A program made the position numbers and the translations under genes. Shown here one piece after another: positions 7,732 through 15,351 of a stretch of 64,000 nt of DNA. Below the pieces are notes generated by a model. The model ran no database searches, had not been told where the DNA came from, and saw nothing but the letters and a program-made list of their open reading frames with translations. Origin of the DNA: Candidatus Proelusimicrobium volucris (GTDB lineage Bacteria > Elusimicrobiota > Elusimicrobia > Elusimicrobiales > Elusimicrobiaceae); the NCBI GenBank assembly GCA_944324665.1, contig CALUXD010000001.1:310001-374000 (forward strand), read 5' to 3'. The stretch's first letter is position 1, and each line of letters starts with the position of its first letter.

Positions 7732-8603
7732 AAACCATAGCTGTTTTGGGAGCGGCCGGGAAAGTCGGCCAACTGATGCTCAAAGAGCTTGCGCGCATGG
7801 ACGCAAAAGCGGAAATACAAGCCTACGGCAGGGACGAGAAACCCTCGCACTGCGATATCGCCATTCTGTGTACAGACGATCCGGTAAGCGAAGTCTTGGC
7901 CAAAGAACTTAAAGACAAAGCGGGTTTTATAATAGATATGTCGGCCAAATTCAGGAATGATCCTTCAGTGCCGCTTGTCATACCGGAAATCAACGCCGAC
8001 ACCATCACCAAAGACACCCGCCTGATAGCCAGCCCCAACTGCACGACTACGGGCCTTGTGATGGCTTTAAACCCTTTAAAAAAGAAATACACCCTAAAGG
8101 AAGTTTTCTTCTGTTCCTATCAGGCGATAAGCGGCGGCGGCAAAAAGCTAATAGAGGATTTTAATACCGAAGGTTCTTTATATCAGGCCAACTGCGTGCC
8201 TTTAATAGGGTCTATTCAGCCTAGCGGTTTTACTTCCGAGGAGCTTAAAGGCATAAACGAGACGCGCAAAATACTGCGCCTGCCCGATATAAAAGTGCGC
8301 CCGCACACCGTGCGTGTGCCGGTTATGGTCAGCCATAGTCTGGGCGTTACGCTTAGGGCCGAGGAAGATTTTGATATGGGTGGCATACAGGATTTGTTTG
8401 CCTCGCAAAGAGGCATAATATGCGACGGCAAAATATACACCCCCAAAGAAGTCGCCGGCAAAGACGAAGTATTCATAAGCAGAATAAGACGTGACTATGA
8501 GGACAAAAATATTCTGCATTTCTGGATAACCTTTGACAATCTTCTCAAAGGCGCCGCGCTTAACGGCAGACAGATAGCGCAGTATCTGCTGGAGAATTTT
8601 TAA
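7728..8603 (+). CDS. asd: Aspartate-semialdehyde dehydrogenase
   Basis: 291 residues, somewhat shorter than the common 330-370. It reduces aspartyl phosphate to aspartate semialdehyde with NADPH. The Rossmann motif GAAGKVG (8-14), the active-site Cys105 in SPNCTTT, the SYQAISGGGK segment and the catalytic His203 (VMVSHS) are visible. The SYQAISG signature separates it from the related ArgC enzymes. It overlaps lysC by 4 bases and abuts dapB. Some surface loops of the longer versions seem missing, but no key residue is lost. Confidence 0.93.
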   Translation: MKTIAVLGAAGKVGQLMLKELARMDAKAEIQAYGRDEKPSHCDIAILCTDDPVSEVLAKELKDKAGFIIDMSAKFRNDPSVPLVIPEINADTITKDTRLIASPNCTTTGLVMALNPLKKKYTLKEVFFCSYQAISGGGKKLIEDFNTEGSLYQANCVPLIGSIQPSGFTSEELKGINETRKILRLPDIKVRPHTVRVPVMVSHSLGVTLRAEEDFDMGGIQDLFASQRGIICDGKIYTPKEVAGKDEVFISRIRRDYEDKNILHFWITFDNLLKGAALNGRQIAQYLLENF

Positions 8604-9272
8604 ATGACGGATATTATAATTAACGGCGCGCAAGGCAAAATGGGCCTCTTAATAAAACAAATTATCGAGGAGCAATACCAAGATAAAGCCCGCATAGTAC
8701 AGCTTAGGGATAAAGATACCGCACAACCCGCGCCAAAAGCGGACGTGATTATCGATTTTTCTCTGCCTTCGGGCGCTTTGGCTGCTTATCAGACGGCGAA
8801 AGAGATAAAGGCCGCGCTTCTCTGCGGTACCACTAATTTGGATGAAGCTTTTCTTTCCAACCTTAAAGAGGAGAAAGAAATCCCCGTATTTTACAGCGCC
8901 AATGTAAGCATAGGCGTATTTTTGTTCGGCAAGCTGCTGCAAGAGGCGTGCGCTCTCTTTAAAGACTACGAACCGCAAATGCACGAAGCGCACCACGCGC
9001 AAAAAAAAGACGCGCCCAGCGGCACCGCAAAAGCTTTGGCCAAGCTGATAAACTTCCCGCAGGAGGAAATTACCTTTGAGCGTATAGGGACAGTTCCCGG
9101 TACGCATATATTGGATTTACACTCGCATAACGGCGACGAAACTATAACCATAACCCACAAAGCCCTGGACAGGCGGCTGTTCGCCGCGTCCGCCGTAAAA
9201 ATAGCTTTATGGCTGGCGGGCAAAAAGCCGGGCTTTTACGATATGAAAGATTTTACGGAGAACTTATTATGA
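8604..9272 (+). CDS. dapB: 4-hydroxy-tetrahydrodipicolinate reductase
   Basis: 222 residues, at the short end for DapB. It reduces the DapA product with NAD(P)H. The dinucleotide loop INGAQGKMG lies at the N-terminus, CGTTN near 74-78, and the catalytic motif EAHHAQKKDAPSGTA has His130/His131 and the conserved lysines. The start abuts the asd stop and the stop overlaps the next ATG (TTATGA). Later DAP steps (dapD/dapL and so on) are not in this window, so the downstream branch cannot be told. Confidence 0.95.
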   Translation: MTDIIINGAQGKMGLLIKQIIEEQYQDKARIVQLRDKDTAQPAPKADVIIDFSLPSGALAAYQTAKEIKAALLCGTTNLDEAFLSNLKEEKEIPVFYSANVSIGVFLFGKLLQEACALFKDYEPQMHEAHHAQKKDAPSGTAKALAKLINFPQEEITFERIGTVPGTHILDLHSHNGDETITITHKALDRRLFAASAVKIALWLAGKKPGFYDMKDFTENLL

Positions 9273-10675
9273 AAATTCATTTTGTAGGAATAGGCGGAAT
9301 CGGAATGAGCGCCCTGGCACAGCTGCATGCTATGGCGGGCGACGAAGTTACCGGCTCCGACAGGTTAATCAACAAAGGCTTTACCGATTTGCCCGTTTGG
9401 AAAGAACTTAAAAAACTGGGCGTTAAATTATATCCTCAAGACGGCAGCGGCATAGACGAAAACACCAATGCCGTCATCTTGACTTCCGCCATAGAGCCAG
9501 ACAATATAGAAATACAGGCGGCGAAAAAATATTCCATACCGATATTGCACCGCTCCGACCTTTTGGCCAAACACGTAAAAGAATCCTATACGATAGCCAT
9601 TTCGGGCACCAGCGGCAAAAGCACCACCACCGCCATGTTGTTTGAAATTTTAAGAAAAGCGGGCAAAGAACCCTCTTTAATCACGGGCGGCGTTTTGCTC
9701 TCTTTGCAGGCGGAAGGATATTTTGGCAACGTTTATAAAGGCAAAAGCGATATTTTGGTTATCGAGGCCGACGAATCAGACGGCACTTTGGTAAACTACC
9801 ACCCCAAAATAGGCGTAATGTTGAACTTGGCCAAAGACCATAAAGAACTTAATATCCTTAAAGGATACTTCCAAAAATTCAGCATAAACTGCGGACAATT
9901 TATAATCAACGCCGAAGAAGACAATTTAAAGGAAATCGGCGGCAAATGTAAAACTTTTGGCCTTAAAACGGGCGACTTGACCGCCGACGATTTACGCCTT
10001 GACGGGTTCGGCTCCGATTTTACCGTACGCGGCCAAAAATTCCGCATCAATCTGCCCGGCGAGCATTACGTAAAAGACGCGCTGGGCGCCATATCGGCGG
10101 CTTTGGAAATGGGCGTGTCTTTGCAGGAATGCTCCAAAGCCTTGGAAGAATTTAAGGGCGTTTACAGACGCTTTAACACCATAGGCAAGGTAAACGGGAT
10201 AGAGGTTATTGACGACTTCGCCCACAACCCTCACAAATTGGCCGCCACTTTAAAAGCGGCACATTTAAGAGGCAAAAGGGTATTGGCGTTTTTCCAGCCG
10301 CACGCTTTTACTTCCGTACAGCTGCTGCTTAAAGAGTTTATAGAAGAATTTACCAGACAGATAAAAAAGGAGGATACTCTCTGGCTAAGCGAAATATATT
10401 ACGCCGGCGGCACCATCCCCGAGCATATATCCAGCAAATTGATATACGAAGGCTTAAAGCATAACGGCGTGCCGGTAAAATTCCTCCCCTGCAGGAACGA
10501 AACCGCAGCCGACATAGCCGCAAGCGCGAAACCTGGCGACGTCGTATTGGTAATGGGCGCCAGGGATCCGACATTGACGGACTTCGCCAAACAAATATTT
10601 AAGGCGATAGAGGAAAAAGACTACTCAAAAAAACCGTGTAGACAATGTCTGATGAACGTAAGCAAGAACTTCTAA
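9269..10675 (+). CDS. Mur ligase, MurC/Mpl-like (UDP-N-acetylmuramate:L-alanine or murein-peptide ligase type)
   Basis: 468 residues from the ATG that overlaps the dapB stop; the frame is open further upstream but inside dapB. All three Mur-ligase regions are present: an N-terminal Rossmann region starting KIHFVGIGGIGMSALAQ as in MurC, an ATP loop GTSGKST (113-119), EADESDGT, and a C-terminal domain with VIDDFAHNPHKL. Several key motifs differ from textbook MurC and Mpl: GTSGKS instead of GTHGKT, LAKDHKE instead of the MurC NIEADHMD, and AHNP instead of HHP. A C-terminal CRQC pair is also unusual. Cotranscription with four DAP genes suggests a DAP-containing substrate such as recycled tripeptide (Mpl activity), but MurC activity is possible. 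Confidence 0.8.
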   Translation: MKIHFVGIGGIGMSALAQLHAMAGDEVTGSDRLINKGFTDLPVWKELKKLGVKLYPQDGSGIDENTNAVILTSAIEPDNIEIQAAKKYSIPILHRSDLLAKHVKESYTIAISGTSGKSTTTAMLFEILRKAGKEPSLITGGVLLSLQAEGYFGNVYKGKSDILVIEADESDGTLVNYHPKIGVMLNLAKDHKELNILKGYFQKFSINCGQFIINAEEDNLKEIGGKCKTFGLKTGDLTADDLRLDGFGSDFTVRGQKFRINLPGEHYVKDALGAISAALEMGVSLQECSKALEEFKGVYRRFNTIGKVNGIEVIDDFAHNPHKLAATLKAAHLRGKRVLAFFQPHAFTSVQLLLKEFIEEFTRQIKKEDTLWLSEIYYAGGTIPEHISSKLIYEGLKHNGVPVKFLPCRNETAADIAASAKPGDVVLVMGARDPTLTDFAKQIFKAIEEKDYSKKPCRQCLMNVSKNF

Positions 10676-10681
10676 CGAAAG

Positions 10682-10707
10682 CCGGCTTTTTAAAAAGCCG
10701 GTTTTTT
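10682..10707 (+). terminator. Terminator of the DAP operon
   Basis: A perfect palindrome CCGGCTTTTT/AAAAAGCCGG (10682-10701) is followed by six T, just after the Mur ligase stop. The central A/T bases make the loop. Confidence 0.85.
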
Positions 10708-10762
10708 GAGTGTGATATTTTATCTTGCCAAGTGTAGTATTAATGAAGGCGGTTAAGTTATT

Positions 10763-11266
10763 ATGGATTTTGACGCTGTTTACAAAGAAATGTTCAAGCC
10801 CGTTTACGCTTATGTATTGTTGCGCGCGCAAGACGAGAATCTGGCGCAAGATTTGGCGTCAAAGACTTGGCAGAAAGTATTTGACAGACAAGATTCTTAC
10901 GACCCGCGCAAAGGAAATTTGCGTCAATGGCTTTTTACGATAGCCAGAAACGAGGTAAACAGCTATTTCCGCCTATATTACGTCAGGAAGGTTCTTTCGC
11001 TTTCCGCTTTTGAAGAGGACTTTAAAAACACCGACGATAACCCGGAAACAACGGCGGAACAAAAAGATTTAGAAGAAAAACTGAAGCTGGCGATGGGAAA
11101 ACTGAAAAGCAATTACCGCGATATTTTGGCTTTAAAGTTCTATTCCGGAATGTCAAACGAAGAAATCGCCCAAATGCTTAATATCAGCGCAAGCAATGCA
11201 GGCACCATAATTAACAGAGCGGTAAACAAATTAAGGATTTTATTGGAGGCGGAACATGTCGCCTGA
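10763..11266 (+). CDS. ECF-type RNA polymerase sigma factor
   Basis: 167 residues with sigma region 2 (YVLLRAQDENLAQDLASKTWQKVF, and GNLRQWLFTIARNEVNSYFR for -10 binding) and region 4 (about 105-160) containing the helix-turn-helix MSNEEIAQMLNISASNAGTI. There is no sigma 1.1 or region 3, so it belongs to the extracytoplasmic-function group. It overlaps by 11 bases a single-pass membrane protein and is followed by a thioredoxin-CcdA fusion, forming a three-gene unit. By analogy with ECF systems the second protein would hold it inactive and the third may be its target or stress output. A GGCGG ribosome site is about 15 bases before the ATG. Confidence 0.9.
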   Translation: MDFDAVYKEMFKPVYAYVLLRAQDENLAQDLASKTWQKVFDRQDSYDPRKGNLRQWLFTIARNEVNSYFRLYYVRKVLSLSAFEEDFKNTDDNPETTAEQKDLEEKLKLAMGKLKSNYRDILALKFYSGMSNEEIAQMLNISASNAGTIINRAVNKLRILLEAEHVA

Positions 11267-11741
11267 AGAAAAAATAGAACAGTTATATAAAAATGCGGAT
11301 TTCGATAAAAAAGGCTTTGCCCAAAATAAGGTTTACGCAAAGATCCATAAACGCAAAAGCGGGGCCCGCGCCTTATGGCTTATGGCCGGTGCGGCCGCCA
11401 TTTTTGCCGCGCTTGTGTTCTGGCCCAGAACGGCTGCTATCCAAAAGGGCAAAGCTCAACTCCCAGTCTATCAAGACACTGAAGTAACCCAAGAAGAGTG
11501 CATTGACCTTTCCACCAGATATTGGTTTGAACAGGCGGCCGAGCAAGGCAAACTGATAATGGCAAAATGCCCCAAAGAAGTATTGAACGAATATAACAAC
11601 AATTTAATTTACAGTTTAAACCAAAAGTTGGAGCAATCCAATCAAAAACTGACTCGGGCGGAAAAGAAAAAACTTGACGACTGCGGAGAAAAATTTAAAA
11701 TGAACGTACATCCCATAATGTCTTACGATGTGCGCTGTTAG
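11256..11741 (+). CDS. Single-pass membrane protein with four periplasmic cysteines, candidate anti-sigma factor
   Basis: 161 residues. A basic cytosolic segment of about 37 residues is followed by one membrane helix (38-56) and a roughly 100-residue outer part with four cysteines (82, 105, 143 and the final residue 161) and coiled-coil-like charge patterns at 118-145. I recognise no family and no zinc-binding HxxxCxxC motif. Its overlap with an ECF sigma gene and its cytosol-membrane-periplasm layout fit an anti-sigma factor, and the cysteines could report thiol redox state. The role is inferred from context; it may instead be a substrate or partner of the disulfide reductase encoded 10 bases downstream. 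Confidence 0.65.
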   Translation: MSPEEKIEQLYKNADFDKKGFAQNKVYAKIHKRKSGARALWLMAGAAAIFAALVFWPRTAAIQKGKAQLPVYQDTEVTQEECIDLSTRYWFEQAAEQGKLIMAKCPKEVLNEYNNNLIYSLNQKLEQSNQKLTRAEKKKLDDCGEKFKMNVHPIMSYDVRC

Positions 11742-11751
11742 GAGAAAAATA

Positions 11752-12999
11752 ATGTTAAAAAAAATCTTATTGCTTACGATATTCGCTTTAAGCGCTTTAA
11801 ATTTTTCGGCTTTTGCCGAACAAACCAAAACGCTTGAAGCCGCATTGTTTACCGCGCCTTGGTGCGGGCACTGCCAAAGACTTAAAAAAGAGTATCTAAA
11901 CGAGTTTAAGGAACAATACAAAGATACGGTAAAACTCGTGGAATATGATATAAGCCAAGCGGGCGTAAACATAATCTTTAATGATACCATTACGGAATAC
12001 GGAATTGACGTCAATTCCGCAGGCGTACCTTGTTTAGTCGTGGGAAAAAGCGTTTTAATGGGATATCCCTCCGACATTAAAACAGGCGTCGACGCCGCCA
12101 TAAAAAAAGCGCTCGCAAACAATGAGAGGACTTACTTTGGCACAAAAGCATATATAGAACAATGCAAGAATGAAGATCTTAACGCCGAAACGCAAAGCGC
12201 GGCCTCTTGCGAGAATGACGATATCGCGCCAAGCGTAAGCAAAGAAGATACTTTAAATATGTTTGAACAAATCACCTTCTGGGCCATAATAGCGGCGGGT
12301 TTGATAGACGGCGTTAACCCCTGCGCTTTTGCGGTAATAGTATTTTTCGTTTCCTTTCTGGCGGTATACAAATACGAAAGGAAAGAAGTCATTTTAGTAG
12401 GCTCGGCCTATTGTTTGGCGGTATTCCTGGCTTATATAGCCATAGGATTGGGTTTATTCAACTTCCTTTATGCGATGAGTTCTTTTTATTACGTAATGAT
12501 GATTTTTAAATGGCTGACAATAGCGCTGTGCGCACTGTTTTTACTGCTCAGTTTGTATGACTTTATAATTTATCAGAAAACGAAAGACCACAATAAAATA
12601 TTGCTCCAGCTGCCAAAGAGTTATAAAGAATATATCCACAAAGTTATGCGTTTCTTCTTGAGGGACAAGCAGAAAAGCACGATAAGGCTGGTATTGGCGG
12701 CCTTGGCCGTAGGCTTTGTGGTATCATTGGTGGAAGCCGTATGTACAGGGCAAGTATATTTGCCGACGATAGCGCTGATCCTAAAAGAAGCGGATGCCCA
12801 TTTTATCAGAGCTATGCTCTATCTAATAATATACAATCTGATGTTCATAGTACCGCTGATAGTGATTTTGGCTTTAAGCGTAATGGGCTATGAATCCAAA
12901 GGGTTTAATGATTTCCTAAAGAAGCACCTGGGCCTTACCAAGCTGGCTTTATGTTTACTGTTCTTGGGTCTGTTGATACTGCTTATAACAAATATGTAG
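11752..12999 (+). CDS. Thioredoxin-domain/CcdA-DsbD-type transmembrane thiol-disulfide reductase fusion
   Basis: 415 residues from the ATG behind the GGAG ribosome site; an upstream in-frame start would lie inside the previous gene. Order: signal peptide (1-22), thioredoxin fold with CGHC at 38-41 and the cis-proline loop GVPC (91-94), a linker with two further cysteines (138, 153), then a membrane domain of six or so helices. Cys191 in NPCAFAV and Cys331 in AVCTGQVY are placed like the redox pair of CcdA/DsbD, which carries electrons across the membrane. It therefore probably moves reducing power from cytosolic thioredoxin to its own outer thioredoxin domain. It ends with a terminator and closes the sigma-factor unit. 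Confidence 0.85.
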   Translation: MLKKILLLTIFALSALNFSAFAEQTKTLEAALFTAPWCGHCQRLKKEYLNEFKEQYKDTVKLVEYDISQAGVNIIFNDTITEYGIDVNSAGVPCLVVGKSVLMGYPSDIKTGVDAAIKKALANNERTYFGTKAYIEQCKNEDLNAETQSAASCENDDIAPSVSKEDTLNMFEQITFWAIIAAGLIDGVNPCAFAVIVFFVSFLAVYKYERKEVILVGSAYCLAVFLAYIAIGLGLFNFLYAMSSFYYVMMIFKWLTIALCALFLLLSLYDFIIYQKTKDHNKILLQLPKSYKEYIHKVMRFFLRDKQKSTIRLVLAALAVGFVVSLVEAVCTGQVYLPTIALILKEADAHFIRAMLYLIIYNLMFIVPLIVILALSVMGYESKGFNDFLKKHLGLTKLALCLLFLGLLILLITNM

Positions 13000-13018
13000 C
13001 ATTATTTCTGCTGATTAT

Positions 13019-13043
13019 CCCCCGACGCAAGTCGGGGGTTTTT
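13019..13043 (+). terminator. Terminator after the thioredoxin-CcdA gene
   Basis: Stem CCCCCGAC/GTCGGGGG (13019-13026, 13031-13038) with GCAA tetraloop and TTTTTG run. Confidence 0.9.
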
Positions 13044-13072
13044 GTTTTGGCAAATAAGAAATCGTTTAAGTT

Positions 13073-13843
13073 TTAAATGTTTTCCAAATCCTTTTCGCTC
13101 ATATCATCCCTAATGCCGAAGCGAGTCAGAGAAAAGTCGTATTTTATCGGATCTTCGGGGCAAAGCTTCGCGAAGGAAGCGGAAATTTCCAAAGCTGTTT
13201 TCATATCCGCCTGATTGCGCTTTGTAAGCCCCAGCATTTTTCCTACCCTGTGCATATGAACATCCAGCGGTACGATAAGAGCGGATGCAGGTATTTCGCG
13301 CCAGCAGCCCGGGTCCACTTCGTCTTTGCGTACGCACCAGCGCAAACACAAATTAAGTCTTTTTAAAGCGCTGTTCTTTGCAGGGTTGGGGATAAGAGTA
13401 TCCATTTTGCCGCAGCTTCTTAACTTTGCGGCAAAGGCGCGCTCCGCAAACAAAAAATCGCCCTTCTCCTTATAGAAAGAAAGGAACATCTTTTCCAAAC
13501 TGCCGTACGCCTTAAGCGCCGCCCTAACAGCCAAAAGCAGGTTTATAAGTTCTTCTTCAGTGGTAAAGCGGTATTTGAAACCTTTAAACAGTTTTTGCAA
13601 ATCCTCACGCGAAGTTTTTAAAATAAAATCTTTGGGCGAAGGCCCCAAAATTGATAAAATCTTATCAACGGTTTTTATTATCTGCTTTACATTGCCGTAA
13701 GCGAAACTGGCGGCAATTAAAGCGACTATTTCCTTATCCGCGTCGGATTTGTAATTATGAACAAACTGCAGCGGATCGGGCGATATGAGTTCAAATTTAT
13801 TATATTTATGATATATATTATCCAAACACTCGCGCGTTATCAT
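13073..13843 (-). CDS. TIGR02757 (DUF2400) family protein
   Basis: 256 residues. The sequence matches my memory of the TIGR02757 family: an N-terminal PLQFVHNYKSDADKEIVALIAASFAYGNVKQI segment, then RLNLCLRWCVRKDEVDPGCW, and a C-terminal PLDVHMHRVGKMLGLTKR block with conserved Asp and His, reminiscent of the helix-hairpin-helix DNA-glycosylase fold. The biochemical function is unknown to me. The ATG has no ribosome site but sits six bases after TAGAAT. It diverges from murE with only 35 bases between the two start codons. Confidence 0.8.
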   Translation of the reverse strand: MITRECLDNIYHKYNKFELISPDPLQFVHNYKSDADKEIVALIAASFAYGNVKQIIKTVDKILSILGPSPKDFILKTSREDLQKLFKGFKYRFTTEEELINLLLAVRAALKAYGSLEKMFLSFYKEKGDFLFAERAFAAKLRSCGKMDTLIPNPAKNSALKRLNLCLRWCVRKDEVDPGCWREIPASALIVPLDVHMHRVGKMLGLTKRNQADMKTALEISASFAKLCPEDPIKYDFSLTRFGIRDDMSEKDLENI

Positions 13844-13849
13844 AAATAA

Positions 13850-13855
13850 ATTCTA
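13850..13855 (-). promoter_or_regulatory. -10 hexamer, leaderless spacing (TIGR02757-family gene)
   Basis: On the minus strand TAGAAT is followed by exactly six bases and the ATG at 13843. There is no Shine-Dalgarno. Confidence 0.45.
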
Positions 13856-13878
13856 GCAATTTGTTACTATATAGATAT

Positions 13879-15351
13879 ATGACTCTTGAAGATTTGTTCG
13901 GGCAATACGACAAAAATTTGCCTAAAACCGAAGTGAAGGGGCTAAGCCAAAATTCCAAAGAAATAGGAAATGGCTGGGTATTCTTCGCGGTAAAAGGACA
14001 TACGGTTGACGGGCACGAATATATCCCCTCCGCTTTGGCAAAGGGCGCCTGCGCAATAGTAACGCAGGAAGAATTGGAAGAAGTCTATCCCGTACCCGTA
14101 ATTAAAGTAGAAAATATTGACCACGCCATGGCCGATGCCGCCTGTTCTTTTTACGGAAATCCTTCCCAAGATTTAAATATGATAGGCATTACGGGAACAA
14201 AGGGCAAAACGAGCATATCCTATTTGATAGAAAGCATACTCTTTGAGGCAAAACGCAAGCCCGCGGTTATGGGCACCATCAATTACCGCGTCAACGGTCA
14301 AAAGATAAGCAAAGCCCCCAATACCACGCCCGCGCCTCTGCTTTTGCAAAATATACTTTATCAGGCCAAAGAAGCGGGCTGCGGCGACGTCGTTATGGAA
14401 GTATCCTCCCACGCGCTGGAATATCAGCGGGTGCGCGGAATAGATTTTAATATAGCGATATTTACAAATTTACAAAGAGATCATTTGGATTTTCATTCCA
14501 CGTTCGACAATTACTTCGCCGCCAAGCGTAAACTCTTTGAAAATCTTATCTCACCCGCCAACACAAAACAAAAGAAAAGCGCCATAATCAATATAGACGA
14601 TCCCTATGGCGACAAGCTGGCCGAAATGTTAAAAAACAAAGTCAAGCTGGTAACTTACAGTCTTACAAAACCGGCGGACTTCACGGCAAGCGACATAAAA
14701 ACTTCTCTTGAAGGCGTAAGTTTTAAAATCAACGGCGAGCCCGCCAAAATAAATCTTTTGGGCGCACATAATGTTTACAATGCTTTGGCCGCGGTGGCCG
14801 CTGCAGCCAGAATGGGCATACACATAAAAACGGCCATAAAAGGCCTTAGCGCATTAAAAGGCGTACCTGGAAGAATGGAACGCGTGGATTTGGGGCAGAA
14901 TTTCTATCTGTTTGTGGATTTCGCCTACACCAACGAAGCCCTGCTAAGGGCCTACGACGCCGTCGCTCCGTTTAAAAAAGGGCGTATAATAACCGTTTTC
15001 GGCTGCGGCGGGCAGCGCGATACGACGAAAAGGCCTTTAATGGGCGAGAGCGCTTCAAAAAACAGCGATTTGGTGCTGATAACAAAAGATAATCCCCGCA
15101 AAGAAGACCCCAATACTATCTTCGCAGATATTTTAAGGGGTATGCCTTTTGCCGATAATTTCAACATAATACCGGACAGGCGCCAAGCCATCTTTGAGGC
15201 CGTAAAAACGGCAAAGAAGGACGATATCGTCATCATCGCGGGCAAAGGGCACGAGGACTATCAGATCCTGCCAAACGGCACTATACATTTTTCCGACAGG
15301 GAGGAAGCCGAAAAGGCTTTAAAAGAGTATGTTTTCGCCAAAGCGGTTTAA
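13879..15351 (+). CDS. murE: UDP-MurNAc-tripeptide synthetase (meso-DAP-adding)
   Basis: 490 residues from ATG 13879; a TTG at 13861 is in frame but would lie almost on the divergent promoter. It adds meso-DAP to UDP-MurNAc-L-Ala-D-Glu in the cytosol. The ATP loop TGTKGKT (105-111), NTTPAP, EVSSHAL with the carbamylated-lysine region beyond, and GKGHEDYQ are present. The specificity motif DNPR (404-407) is that of the DAP-adding enzymes, matching the dap operon at 6-10 kb. There is no ribosome site; TACTAT/TATATA just upstream suggests a very short or absent leader. murD overlaps its end by 23 bases. Confidence 0.96.
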   Translation: MTLEDLFGQYDKNLPKTEVKGLSQNSKEIGNGWVFFAVKGHTVDGHEYIPSALAKGACAIVTQEELEEVYPVPVIKVENIDHAMADAACSFYGNPSQDLNMIGITGTKGKTSISYLIESILFEAKRKPAVMGTINYRVNGQKISKAPNTTPAPLLLQNILYQAKEAGCGDVVMEVSSHALEYQRVRGIDFNIAIFTNLQRDHLDFHSTFDNYFAAKRKLFENLISPANTKQKKSAIINIDDPYGDKLAEMLKNKVKLVTYSLTKPADFTASDIKTSLEGVSFKINGEPAKINLLGAHNVYNALAAVAAAARMGIHIKTAIKGLSALKGVPGRMERVDLGQNFYLFVDFAYTNEALLRAYDAVAPFKKGRIITVFGCGGQRDTTKRPLMGESASKNSDLVLITKDNPRKEDPNTIFADILRGMPFADNFNIIPDRRQAIFEAVKTAKKDDIVIIAGKGHEDYQILPNGTIHFSDREEAEKALKEYVFAKAV

